The notes below the pieces were generated by a model that was not told the origin of the DNA, searched no databases, and was given only the letters and a program-made list of their open reading frames with translations. Both the position numbers and the translations under genes were made by a program. 64,000 nt of DNA from Vibrio tubiashii (lineage in GTDB: Bacteria > Pseudomonadota > Gammaproteobacteria > Enterobacterales > Vibrionaceae), in the NCBI RefSeq assembly GCF_028551255.1, contig NZ_CP117029.1, positions 992,001 through 1,056,000 on the forward strand, read 5' to 3'. Shown here one piece after another: positions 46,990 through 56,311 of the stretch (positions within the stretch are counted from its first letter, which is position 1; every line of letters begins with the position of its first letter).

Positions 46990-49900
46990 ATGTGGAAAAG
47001 TATCATTGGGATTGTTAAGAAATTGAAGCCGGGTATAGCAGCTGCCCTTCCTATTTTGCTGTTCACTCTATTTATACTACTCAACGTTGCCATTTGGTGG
47101 GCGGGTCCTTGGCTAGAAATTAGAGGCACCAAACCGCTTGAAACGCTGATGGCTCGCGGTATGGCGAGCGCACTATTTGTCTTGCTTTCCTTGTCTGGGT
47201 GGGGCATTTGGCAGTGGCGTAAGCTGCAAGGTTTCAAAAGTCAGCAAAAGCGTGAAGAGCAGCTAAAACTCGACCCAATCACAGTATATGAAGAGCGTCA
47301 GGAAGCTGAGCTTAATGATGTGATGCAAGAGATGAAGCAAAGTCTCAATACTCGCAATTACCTCTATTCCTTGCCTTGGTATCTGGTGCTTGGCCTAGAG
47401 AATGCGGGCAAAACGAGTTTGATCAATCGCTCGGGCCAGAACTTTGCCCTTTCGTCCGTTATGCGTGCGTCTGGGCAGAAGAGCGAGAATCCGTATTCTT
47501 TTGATTGGTGGATTGGTGACGAGTCAGTATTGATCGATCCTGATGGCGAACTGCTTACTCAGGGAAATCGCAACGAAGACAATGATGGTGAACTAGAGCG
47601 TCGCCTATGGCTAAACTTCGTTAACTGGTTAGAAAAAACGCGCAGCAGAAGACCGTTAAACGGTATTGTTCTCGCGCTAGATGTTTCTCACTTAGCCACG
47701 TCAACTGCATCTGAGCGTAAAGCTTACGCGAACCTGCTGCGCGCGCGTATTCGTGAGCTGATGGAAACACTAGCAACTCGATTGCCCGTCTATATTACTT
47801 TGACCAAGCTTGATTTACTGTATGGGTTTGAACCTTTCTTCAAACATTACTCAAAGTCACAGCGCGATGAGGTGTTGGGTTTCACTTTCTCGTTGGAATC
47901 GGTTGATAACTTAGATCATTGGTTAGAAGAGTTTTCGAAAGACTACGGGCAGTTTGTATCAAAGATAAACGAGCTTTTCCCTCATGCCGTCGCTGAGCCG
48001 TTAGAACAAGAAGAGCGTGATGCCATCTATAGCTTTACGCGTCAGATGTCTGGTTTACAAGATATCCTTAAAGAGTTTTTCCAAGACGCTTTATCGAGTG
48101 ATCAATTCTCTACTTCTGCATTGGTCCGTGGTGCTTATTTTACATCGGTATATCAGCAAGGGGTGCCAAGCAATGCATTTGGTGATTCTGCATCACGCCG
48201 ATACGGCTTATCACACGCGGTAAATAAAGCGCAAAATGCTAAAAATTCGACCGTTTATTTTACTCAACAACTGTTTAGTAACATCATCTATCCGGAAGCA
48301 GGTTTGGCTTCGGACAACTTCCGTGTTGCCAAACATAAACGTCGGTTAATGGGGCTCTCATTCACGGCTTGTATGGTGGCAACTGTGCTATTAGTCGGCA
48401 CTTGGCACCGTTACTACTTGGCCAACGTCAACCAATCAGATGCCGTATTGGCCAAAGTGAATGAGTATAAAGCCCAGTACCCGTCGAACCTTTCTTTGGC
48501 TTCTCAGAAAGACATTCTTGAGCCGTTAAATAAGATTCGACAGGCGACGTTGGAATTTGGTTTCTTCCGCGAAAAGCCTCGTTACATCTCCGATTTTGGT
48601 CTTTATCAGGGGCATACGATCGGCCCTATGGTTGAAGATACGTATCTGAATCTACTAGAGAATCGATTCTTGCCTCTGCTGATGGCTGATGTTGTTGTTG
48701 CTCTTGAGCAGGCGGACAATGAAGAAGAGAAACTCGCCGTTCTGCGTGTCTACCGAATGATGGTTGATAAGAGCGGTCGCTACAAAGACTATGTATTGGA
48801 TTATTTTGGCAAGTACTGGCAGAGCGCGTTTGCGGGTCAAAAACAGGTGCAAGGTGAGTTATTAGATCACTTAGATTATGCCATGCGCCACACGGATCTA
48901 GCTGGTGCAAGAGATCAAGGTGATGAGTTCGCAGAGCGAGTGATGAAACCTTACGATCGTACGATTGCGAGTGTCCAAGCTGAGCTAAGTACTATGCCTA
49001 ACGATCAACGTGTTTATCGAAACCTTAAGTTGAATGCACAAACGGTACTTGGTCCTGCGATTAGCATTCGTAATCTTGTCGGTCCTATCTTTGATATCGT
49101 CTTTGAAGAGCGAGTCGCGAACAGCAGTTTGTATATTCCACAGATGCTGACCAAAGAAGGTTTTGAAAGCTACTTTATGCCACGTTCAGAGTCAGTCTCT
49201 GAGCTAGCCCTGATTGATAGTTGGGTATTAGGTCAGTCGAAAACGGCGCAGTTTAGCGAAGCAGATAAACAAGTACTGCGTGAAAAGATCCGTAATTTGT
49301 ATGTCGCCGACTATGTGAATACGTGGAGAGCGGCATTGAATGATATCGATATGAAGTATTTCGGTGATATTAACGATGCGGTCATGGTGTTAGAGAACCT
49401 AACCGGTAACGTTGAGCCGATGCAGCGCTTACTCAGAACGCTAGAGAACAATACTCAGGTCATCGCAGGTCTAGACCCTGATAGTGACGCAGGTGAAGAA
49501 CTACTAAAGAGCGCTAAGTATAAAGTGGCTTCAAGCATTCAATCTCCGTTTGCGGAACTGAACTTAATGTTGAAGCCAGTGGGAGACCAACCGGCTTACA
49601 TCAATGAAGTGCTCGCATCTGTCGATGAGTTGAAAACATACTTAAAAGCGATTCAAGAATCGCCGGATGTGGGAATGGCAGCGCTTGATGCGACCAAGGC
49701 TCGGGTCAAGTTAGTCAGTGCTGACCCAATCTATACGCTGAAACGAATTTCTTCTGGTTTACCAAGGCCACTCGATAGCATGGTCGCTAAGCTTGCGGAT
49801 GAGAGCTGGTATGTCGTGAAGCAAGAGGCGATTAAACACCTAGAAGTTCGTTGGTATGAGGATGTTTATAAACCTTACTACACTAAGTTGGCGAGTCGTT

Positions 49901-50532
49901 ATCCGTTTAACACGCAATCGAAGAAAGATGTTGCACTGGAAGATTTTGAGTCCTTCTTTGCGCCAAAAGGGACGCTAGATAACTTCTACAACAACCAGTT
50001 GAAGGTGTTTATTGAAGAAAACATTGCGGTTGATGAATACGATACTGCTCAATCGATCATTCGCCCAGAGGTCTTGGCGCAGATCGAACAAGCACAAAGA
50101 ATTCGTCAGGCATTCTTCAATCGCAAAGGGATTTTGGACGTCAATTTCTCGGTTGAACCGCTTCAGTTAAGTGGTAATAAGCGTCGAAGTGTTTTGAATG
50201 TTGACGGCCAGTACCTCACATACAGTCATGGTCCTCGTGAAGGTGTGGAGTTGATTTGGCCAAATACGTTGCGTGACTCTGCGGTGTCTAAGGTGACCTT
50301 AGTGCCGACTAAGTCTAACTTGTCGCCTAGAAGCATCAATATCAAAGGGCCTTGGGCATTCTTCCGTTTGTTAGAAGAAGGCAACGTCATGTCGGCAAGC
50401 AAGACGTCGGTTGATTACCGATTTGCCGTGGATGGTGGTGACATGATCTATCGCATCAACGCAGAATCAGATGCTAACCCATTCACTGAACGTCTATTTA
50501 AATCGTTCAAACTCTCTAAGACTCTTTATTAA
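46990..50532 (+). CDS. tssM: T6SS membrane complex protein TssM (IcmF, VasK)
   Basis: 1180-residue inner-membrane protein with two N-terminal transmembrane helices (about 15-40 and 56-75), a cytoplasmic NTPase-like domain with Walker A GLENAGKT (residues 135-142), a further helix at about 457-474 and a large periplasmic part that binds TssJ. With TssL it forms the trans-envelope channel. Length and motif are as expected. Walker A is intact, so it is of the ATP/GTP-binding type. Confidence 0.97.
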   Translation: MWKSIIGIVKKLKPGIAAALPILLFTLFILLNVAIWWAGPWLEIRGTKPLETLMARGMASALFVLLSLSGWGIWQWRKLQGFKSQQKREEQLKLDPITVYEERQEAELNDVMQEMKQSLNTRNYLYSLPWYLVLGLENAGKTSLINRSGQNFALSSVMRASGQKSENPYSFDWWIGDESVLIDPDGELLTQGNRNEDNDGELERRLWLNFVNWLEKTRSRRPLNGIVLALDVSHLATSTASERKAYANLLRARIRELMETLATRLPVYITLTKLDLLYGFEPFFKHYSKSQRDEVLGFTFSLESVDNLDHWLEEFSKDYGQFVSKINELFPHAVAEPLEQEERDAIYSFTRQMSGLQDILKEFFQDALSSDQFSTSALVRGAYFTSVYQQGVPSNAFGDSASRRYGLSHAVNKAQNAKNSTVYFTQQLFSNIIYPEAGLASDNFRVAKHKRRLMGLSFTACMVATVLLVGTWHRYYLANVNQSDAVLAKVNEYKAQYPSNLSLASQKDILEPLNKIRQATLEFGFFREKPRYISDFGLYQGHTIGPMVEDTYLNLLENRFLPLLMADVVVALEQADNEEEKLAVLRVYRMMVDKSGRYKDYVLDYFGKYWQSAFAGQKQVQGELLDHLDYAMRHTDLAGARDQGDEFAERVMKPYDRTIASVQAELSTMPNDQRVYRNLKLNAQTVLGPAISIRNLVGPIFDIVFEERVANSSLYIPQMLTKEGFESYFMPRSESVSELALIDSWVLGQSKTAQFSEADKQVLREKIRNLYVADYVNTWRAALNDIDMKYFGDINDAVMVLENLTGNVEPMQRLLRTLENNTQVIAGLDPDSDAGEELLKSAKYKVASSIQSPFAELNLMLKPVGDQPAYINEVLASVDELKTYLKAIQESPDVGMAALDATKARVKLVSADPIYTLKRISSGLPRPLDSMVAKLADESWYVVKQEAIKHLEVRWYEDVYKPYYTKLASRYPFNTQSKKDVALEDFESFFAPKGTLDNFYNNQLKVFIEENIAVDEYDTAQSIIRPEVLAQIEQAQRIRQAFFNRKGILDVNFSVEPLQLSGNKRRSVLNVDGQYLTYSHGPREGVELIWPNTLRDSAVSKVTLVPTKSNLSPRSINIKGPWAFFRLLEEGNVMSASKTSVDYRFAVDGGDMIYRINAESDANPFTERLFKSFKLSKTLY

Positions 50533-50550
50533 AACATTATAATAATCAAA

Positions 50551-50570
50551 GGAGCGAGGTGACTCGCTCC
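50551..50570 (+). repeat. Hairpin with GUGA loop between tssM and vasL
   Basis: GGAGCGAG / CTCGCTCC is a perfect 8-bp GC-rich stem closed by GTGA, a GNRA-type tetraloop. There is no T tract behind it. It contains the SD-like GGAG (50551-50554) and a possible GTG start codon (50559) in the loop. Confidence 0.8.
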
Positions 50571-50591
50571 TTCAATCGGGACGAAGTATCT

Positions 50592-51848
50592 ATGCCCAAT
50601 TCAGTTTTGCTTGACCAAGTTATCTACCATATTACGTCTGATTCTGACTCAATCAGACACCTAGAAAGCTACCAAAAAGTCAGAGACGAAATTAACAGTC
50701 GTTTCAACCCCTTGTCTGGAGGCACTAACTGGCAAGAGGTATACGATGCATGCGAGCTACTTGCTAAAGGGCCGGGCGTTGATTTACTCATGAGCAGCTA
50801 TCTCACTATTGCCAAACTTAAAATTGAGGGCTTACCCGGTTATGCCAATGGCCTAGAGCTCATAATGCACAGTTTGAGTTTGTTAGCTAAGCCTGACTCT
50901 AAGTCGGCGAAAATGCGTAAAGAGGTTTTGGATTGGCTCAATAGCAAGGCAATTCCTGAACTAAAGAAGATGAAACCTTCTCAGGAGCAGCTACGCGACC
51001 TTTATCGAAGTGAAAGGATATGTGAAAGAATCCACCACTGGATAACGCTTCAACAACCAGAAGTTGACGTAGATTTTGAAGGGGTTGGGTTTGTTTTGTT
51101 TGAACATATTGATCAAATTGAAACCCGCTATCACACCGCGATAAAGCGTCAAGAAAAGCAACGTGAAAGTGAAAACAGAGTGACAGTTAAGCGCCACCGT
51201 TGGAGCTTGGCTGCTGTGTGCGTTTCGACTGCTATCGTGAGTCTGACAAGCTTGTGGCTTTACTATAATCCGAGCGTACTCAATCAGTATCAATTCAAGC
51301 AATCAATAGAGGTGCCAGTGCTGACAGCTGGCAACCTCAGCAATTATGTAGAGCATATTAAACCTTCTAAGCTGGCTTCTATTCAATCTGAACTGGTGCC
51401 TATGTATCAGTCATCGATTGAGGAGAAAATGCACGTATCGATTGAGCAACCTTACCTAGAAGCGTTAGAGCAGCTCGATGTCTTGCATAAACTCTATTCT
51501 GAAGATGAGCAAGTTCTTCAAATTGGTCAGACGTTACATCAAGACCAACAGCTTGCGCTTGAACAGGCCGATGAGTTTGTTGCTCGGTTTAGTGAAATTC
51601 GAACCAAGATGGCGAATATTGCACTGCTTGCTAAAAAGCGTCGCTGGACACAGGTCGCCAATGAAACCAAATCGTTAGAGGACTTTGCGGTTAGCTTGTC
51701 GCCTATTTATGGACGTGTTGGTTATGTAGAAAACTTGATTGAGAAGAAGCAGTACGAACAAGCACATGAAGAGTTTGAAGAGCTAAAAAGACGCCTTAAC
51801 AATTTGAGTTGGAAAGTTGCTCAGTTAAATCAGATGCTTGAAGAGTAA
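50592..51848 (+). CDS. vasL: T6SS-associated protein VasL
   Basis: 418 residues from the ATG at 50592; an in-frame GTG at 50559 (AAAGGAG 4 nt upstream) would add 11 residues but its site is locked in a hairpin. The N-terminal half carries an ImpA-type region (HLESYQKVRDEINSRF, WQEVYDACELLAKGPGVDLLMSSYLTIAKLKIEG), one transmembrane helix lies near 216-237 and the C-terminal part is coiled-coil. VasL is the usual final gene of the V. cholerae-type T6SS operon; its role is not well defined. Confidence 0.87.
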   Translation: MPNSVLLDQVIYHITSDSDSIRHLESYQKVRDEINSRFNPLSGGTNWQEVYDACELLAKGPGVDLLMSSYLTIAKLKIEGLPGYANGLELIMHSLSLLAKPDSKSAKMRKEVLDWLNSKAIPELKKMKPSQEQLRDLYRSERICERIHHWITLQQPEVDVDFEGVGFVLFEHIDQIETRYHTAIKRQEKQRESENRVTVKRHRWSLAAVCVSTAIVSLTSLWLYYNPSVLNQYQFKQSIEVPVLTAGNLSNYVEHIKPSKLASIQSELVPMYQSSIEEKMHVSIEQPYLEALEQLDVLHKLYSEDEQVLQIGQTLHQDQQLALEQADEFVARFSEIRTKMANIALLAKKRRWTQVANETKSLEDFAVSLSPIYGRVGYVENLIEKKQYEQAHEEFEELKRRLNNLSWKVAQLNQMLEE

Positions 51849-51973
51849 GGAATGCGTTGAGCTCATTTTAATCGGGGAACCTCTTGTAGAATCACTTGCA
51901 CTTTGGATAAAGGATCTATATAAATTCGGCTTTCCTTTTTCCACAATGATATTTGAACACTTGGGGTTACCAC

Positions 51974-52411
51974 ATGACGCAGTTTTGGCAGCAAAAAGCT
52001 CTCGAAGAGATGACCGAAGACGAATGGGAATCACTTTGTGACGGTTGTGGTAAATGTTGCTTGCACAAGCTGATGGATGAGGACAGCGACGAGATCTATT
52101 ACACCAATGTTGCATGTAGTTGGCTAAACAGCAAAACATGCTCGTGTAAGGATTACCCAAATCGTTTTACCTCAGGAGAGGAATGCACCAAGTTAACTCG
52201 TGATGATATCGATGATTTTACTTGGCTACCGCACACCTGTGCTTACCGCTTGCTAGCGGAAAAGCAGCCTCTACCAGAGTGGCACCCACTCATTACAGGC
52301 TCAAAGTCAGCCATGCATGCCGCTGGCGAAAGTGTTCGCAACAAAGTGGTATACGAAATCGATGTTGTGGATTGGGAAGACCACATCCTCAATCACCCTA
52401 ATCGAGCTTAA
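51974..52411 (+). CDS. ycgN: UPF0260 cysteine-cluster protein YcgN
   Basis: 145-residue member of the UPF0260 family. The segment [34 protein letters not shown] and [13 protein letters not shown] closely follow E. coli YcgN as I recall it. The ATG at 51974 begins [13 protein letters not shown], the typical start, so the ATG at 51953 is rejected. It likely binds zinc or an iron-sulfur cluster; the function is unknown. It directly follows the T6SS cluster and precedes a terminator. Confidence 0.9.
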   Translation: MTQFWQQKALEEMTEDEWESLCDGCGKCCLHKLMDEDSDEIYYTNVACSWLNSKTCSCKDYPNRFTSGEECTKLTRDDIDDFTWLPHTCAYRLLAEKQPLPEWHPLITGSKSAMHAAGESVRNKVVYEIDVVDWEDHILNHPNRA

Positions 52412-52415
52412 TCTC

Positions 52416-52443
52416 AAACAGTCGCCATTGGCGACTGTTTTTG
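52416..52443 (+). terminator. Terminator after ycgN
   Basis: ACAGTCGCC / GGCGACTGT with an ATT loop followed by five T, just after the ycgN stop. Confidence 0.92.
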
Positions 52444-52551
52444 TATTTGCGCTTAGTTAACACTCAATATGCAAACGTTTGAGTTTTGTGGTGTACAATT
52501 AGGGCATCAATTTAAGAAACAAAGACTTGTACCCATTCTTCTGAGGTCATC

Positions 52552-54222
52552 ATGGACTTAATGTCTTGCAAAAACCTGCGTATGTTTGTCGTAGGGTTAG
52601 TTATCTCTTTTGGATTTCTTTTCGCAACCAGTGGTTATGCTTCTCAAGAGGCTGAACAGCTTTCAAAGCAGGAAAGAGAAGTTGAAAAGATCACCAGTGA
52701 GTTTACTGAGTTAGTCGATTCTATCGAAACAGCGACGGGCGGGGCAAAAGATGCTCTGCAACTTAAGCTTTTCCAAAAAAATGAAAGCTTAAGAGCGGCG
52801 CTTCAGGCTGCGGTAAGTAAAGGGACGATACCCACAGACAATCTTATTGCCCACATCAAAATGCAGCAGACTTATGTCAACGGGGCGATGTCCTATCTTG
52901 AAGAAAAGATTAAGTCTCTGAATGCCGAAATTGACTCAGCAAAAAATGAAGAAAAGCTCGCATTATTGAATGACTTTCAGGAGCTACAGCATTACTTCGA
53001 TAATGTCATGGAGTCTGCTTGGGAGAACATCGAGTGGCTTAACAAGCTTGGTCAAGACGAGTCAATTGCTCAAGCTCAGTTTAGAGATTCATTAAACAAA
53101 CGCCTGCGCTTGACGTCTGCATCGGTAGAGTACTTTAACCAGCAGATCAGTGTGGTAGGGCGTCAGCTAGCCGTGAGCCCGGAATCTGAGCTGGCCACTT
53201 TACAGCTTGGTCAATTGATCATTCAGCAGCGCATGAATATTACGGTTGATAGTCTTAAATCATTGATTTCTATTGCCGATCAAGTCGGGATAGATACGGC
53301 AGAATACAAACGCCTAATCTTTGAGGTGACAGGGAGTATCACTCAAGACTTGCTTGAAGGCAGAGTTATCTTCTCTATCATCTCGCATTGGTCAGACAAA
53401 CTTTGGGACTGGGTTGCTAACAATGCTCCTCAGCATATCTTCCACTTATTTATCTTTGCTCTGATCATTTTTTCGACCAGCTTACTCGCTAAGCTAGTGC
53501 GTAAGATCGTGAGCAAAACCGTTGTATCGAAAAACCTTAAGTTATCGCAGTTGATGCAAGACTTTTTCATCAGCATGTCAGGCAATGTTGTGTGGGTCAT
53601 CGGTATTTTGGTCGGTTTGTCGCAGATAGGCTTGAATCTCGCTCCTGTATTGACAGGTTTTGGTATTGCGGGTGTGATTATCGGTTTTGCACTGCAAGAT
53701 ACCTTATCTAACTTTGCTGCGGGCATGATGTTGTTGATTTATAAGCCTTTTGATGTCGGTGATTTTGTCTTCGCTGGTGGCGTAGACGGTAAGGTTAGCC
53801 ATATGAGCTTAGTGAATACCACGATTAAAACCTTCGACAACCAGATCATCATTATTCCTAACAGTAAAATCTGGGGAGATGTGATTAAGAATGTGACACA
53901 TGAGCGGGTACGACGCGTTGATATGGTCTTTGGTATTGGTTATAGCGACGACTTACTCAAGGCAGAAAGCATTCTTACCGAAATTGTCACCACGCACCCA
54001 GCGGTACTGCGCACACCTGAGCCTAATATTCGTGTCCATACACTGAATACTTCTTCAGTGGATTTCATTGTTCGTCCTTGGGTTAAAACAGACGACTATT
54101 GGGATGTGTACTGGGATGTGACTAAAGAGGTGAAACTCAGGTTTGACCGAGAAGGCATCTCGATTCCATTCCCACAACAAGACGTTCATCTGCATATGGT
54201 TAAGCAGCAGTTAGAAGATTAA
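52552..54222 (+). CDS. MscS-family mechanosensitive channel with large periplasmic domain
   Basis: 556 residues. A signal-like N-terminal helix and a coiled-coil-rich region of about 270 residues precede the channel core: three transmembrane helices (about 297-395) and the pore-lining helix with the Gly/Ala-rich VLTGFGIAGVIIGFALQDTLSNFAAGMMLL segment, then the MscS beta and C-terminal domain with RVRRVDMVFGIGY. It releases solutes on hypo-osmotic shock. The long N-terminal domain puts it among larger MscS relatives rather than E. coli MscS (286 residues). Confidence 0.92.
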   Translation: MDLMSCKNLRMFVVGLVISFGFLFATSGYASQEAEQLSKQEREVEKITSEFTELVDSIETATGGAKDALQLKLFQKNESLRAALQAAVSKGTIPTDNLIAHIKMQQTYVNGAMSYLEEKIKSLNAEIDSAKNEEKLALLNDFQELQHYFDNVMESAWENIEWLNKLGQDESIAQAQFRDSLNKRLRLTSASVEYFNQQISVVGRQLAVSPESELATLQLGQLIIQQRMNITVDSLKSLISIADQVGIDTAEYKRLIFEVTGSITQDLLEGRVIFSIISHWSDKLWDWVANNAPQHIFHLFIFALIIFSTSLLAKLVRKIVSKTVVSKNLKLSQLMQDFFISMSGNVVWVIGILVGLSQIGLNLAPVLTGFGIAGVIIGFALQDTLSNFAAGMMLLIYKPFDVGDFVFAGGVDGKVSHMSLVNTTIKTFDNQIIIIPNSKIWGDVIKNVTHERVRRVDMVFGIGYSDDLLKAESILTEIVTTHPAVLRTPEPNIRVHTLNTSSVDFIVRPWVKTDDYWDVYWDVTKEVKLRFDREGISIPFPQQDVHLHMVKQQLED

Positions 54223-54243
54223 ATCGCTTCTGCTAGCAATGAA

Positions 54244-54275
54244 TAAAAAAAGCTCACCGTAAGGTGAGCTTTGTC
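54244..54275 (-). terminator. Terminator of the BCCT gene, shared with the MscS gene
   Basis: On the minus strand AAAGCTCACC / GGTGAGCTTT (loop TTAC) is followed by TTTTTATTC. The plus strand tail is weaker (TTGTCTT). Confidence 0.88.
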
Positions 54276-54301
54276 TTAGAGGAAGGAAGAGTAGGCAAGG
54301 A

Positions 54302-56194
54302 TTAATAACTTGGTACAGAGGAAACTGCTTGGTTGAATTCGCTACGCGCTGCCTGAGCTTGCTCTGACGCTTCTTGTTTACGATCTTGAGCTTTTGCGAC
54401 AGCATCGAGTGCCGCTTGCAGCTCATTTTGTAGGTCTTGTGGAATGTGGTGGTCGCCGAACTCTTCTTCACCATCGTGCTCTAGGGCAAAGGCGCGAATG
54501 CGCTTCTTCACCTTGTGTAGTTCGGCGAACGCTTCACGCTCTAATTCTGCGGCTTCTTGTGCGGCGTCACGACTGCGTTCGAACCTTGCCAGTGCAATAC
54601 CTTCAGACGACCAAGGATCCATTTCGGGTAAGTCTTCAATGTTGATCGTCGGTTCAACGTAGTCCTCTTGGTGGCGCAGATCTAGACTGGTGGCGCGAAC
54701 CGCTGAAATCATCAACATCACTGAAATCACCAATAAAGGTAAACCTCCAACAATAGCAGCAGTTTGTAATGTGCTTAGACCGCCTAGGAACATTAATACG
54801 GTTGGCAGGAACGATAGGGTGAATGCCCAGAACATACGGTTCCAACGCATTGGCTCTTCGGTCACATTGTTTTGGACCACAGAGGCCAAGATGTAAGAGA
54901 TGGAGTCAAAAGTCGTGGCGGTAAAGATCACACATAAAATGGTAAACACGGCAATCACTAATGTGCCCATAGGTAGAGCGCTGAGCATCGAGAAAATCGC
55001 CTTGGTGGCACCTTGTGTATTAAGAATGCCTACGATATCCATTTCGCCAGAGAGTTGCAGTGAGAGGCCGTAGTTACCGAGAATCATAAAGAAAAGGAAG
55101 CAGCCTAGCGAACCAAAGAAGATCGAACCTGACACCATTTGTTTGATTGTTCTTCCGCGTGAGATACGTGCAACAAACAGCCCCATGCTTGGCGCAAAGA
55201 CGAGCCACCATGCCCAGTAGAAGATGGTCCAATCTTGTGGGAAGTGAGTATTCTCAAAGCTGCCGTATCCACCAAAAGGTTCCGCCCAAGTTGCCATCAC
55301 GAAGAAGTTAGACAGCATACGACCGATTGAATCTAAGCCCGTCTCAAGCATGAAAATGGTAGGGCCAGCGATAAGGACAAAAGCCAAAAGCCCCATTGCA
55401 CCCCAAAAGTTGATATTGCTGAGTACCTTGATACCTTTTTCCATCCCCGCGTAAGAGGAGTAAGCAAAAATGGCGGTACAAACCAACAGCACCGCTACCT
55501 GACTTAAGGTTGATTGCGGGATGCCAAACAAAAAGTTCAACCCTTCGCCAATAAGAGGAGCGGCCAAGCCTAATGTTGTTGCTGCTCCGCCTAGTAGACC
55601 GAAGATAAACAAAACGTCGACGATTTTGCCAGCCGCTCCTTTGGTGCGTTCTTCTCCGAGCACTGGCATTAAAGCACTAGACACCTTAAGCACTGGCTGC
55701 TTTCGTACATAGAAGAAGTAAGCGATAGGGAGTGCAGGAATGAGGTAGATAGCCCAAGCTATCGGGCCCCAGTGGAAAATCCCGTAAGTGGCTGCCCATC
55801 GTACCGCTTCTTCACTACCAGGCTCTAGTTGAAAAGGCGGGGATTGATAGTAGTAGGCCCACTCGATGCATCCCCAGTAAAGAATACTCGCGCCAATACC
55901 ACCGCAAAATAGCATTGCCGCCCAAGACGAAGTGGCAAACTCGGGCTTTTCATCTGGGTCACCAAGTTTGATTTGACCCATATCGCTGAACACGACATAA
56001 ATCATAAAGAAGAAAGCACCAAGGCCAAGAGCAAGGTAGAGGAAACCGAGTTTATCGGTCATAAAGCTTTTAGCAATTGCTATCCAATCTGCCCCTTGTT
56101 GGGGGAACAAAATCAAAGGGAACACAATGGCAACAAGCAGTGCGATAGCGCCAAAAAAGGTAGGCTTATCGATAAGTGAAAAGGTGTTTCGCAC
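54302..56194 (-). CDS. BCCT-family betaine/carnitine/choline transporter with coiled-coil tail
   Basis: 630-residue transporter with twelve hydrophobic helices and the BCCT signature around DWTIFYWAWWLVFAPSMGLF and ISRGRTIKQMV. The segment GGIGASILYWGCIEWAYYY belongs to the glycine-rich substrate-helix region, whose character here is CaiT/BetT-like; the substrate (choline, betaine, carnitine or DMSP) cannot be fixed. From about residue 520 on, a soluble highly charged tail of about 110 residues is predicted as coiled-coil (ERSRDAAQEAAELEREAFAEL). The promoter region contains an inverted repeat. Confidence 0.92.
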   Translation of the reverse strand: MRNTFSLIDKPTFFGAIALLVAIVFPLILFPQQGADWIAIAKSFMTDKLGFLYLALGLGAFFFMIYVVFSDMGQIKLGDPDEKPEFATSSWAAMLFCGGIGASILYWGCIEWAYYYQSPPFQLEPGSEEAVRWAATYGIFHWGPIAWAIYLIPALPIAYFFYVRKQPVLKVSSALMPVLGEERTKGAAGKIVDVLFIFGLLGGAATTLGLAAPLIGEGLNFLFGIPQSTLSQVAVLLVCTAIFAYSSYAGMEKGIKVLSNINFWGAMGLLAFVLIAGPTIFMLETGLDSIGRMLSNFFVMATWAEPFGGYGSFENTHFPQDWTIFYWAWWLVFAPSMGLFVARISRGRTIKQMVSGSIFFGSLGCFLFFMILGNYGLSLQLSGEMDIVGILNTQGATKAIFSMLSALPMGTLVIAVFTILCVIFTATTFDSISYILASVVQNNVTEEPMRWNRMFWAFTLSFLPTVLMFLGGLSTLQTAAIVGGLPLLVISVMLMISAVRATSLDLRHQEDYVEPTINIEDLPEMDPWSSEGIALARFERSRDAAQEAAELEREAFAELHKVKKRIRAFALEHDGEEEFGDHHIPQDLQNELQAALDAVAKAQDRKQEASEQAQAARSEFNQAVSSVPSY

Positions 56195-56247
56195 AGCGTA
56201 AAATCCATAATCTTGAAAGCCAAAATTATGGAATGCGTAGGCTATCT

Positions 56248-56271
56248 ACGACAAATGACGTCCTTTGTCGT
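56248..56271. repeat. Inverted repeat in the BCCT promoter region
   Basis: ACGACAAA and TTTGTCGT form a perfect 8-bp dyad with an 8-nt spacer, 54 nt upstream of the BCCT start on its strand. No T tract is present, so it is more like an operator than a terminator. Confidence 0.6.
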
Positions 56272-56311
56272 GAGGAGAAAAGGTGTCTATTGTCGAGGCG
56301 TTACTAGAAAA

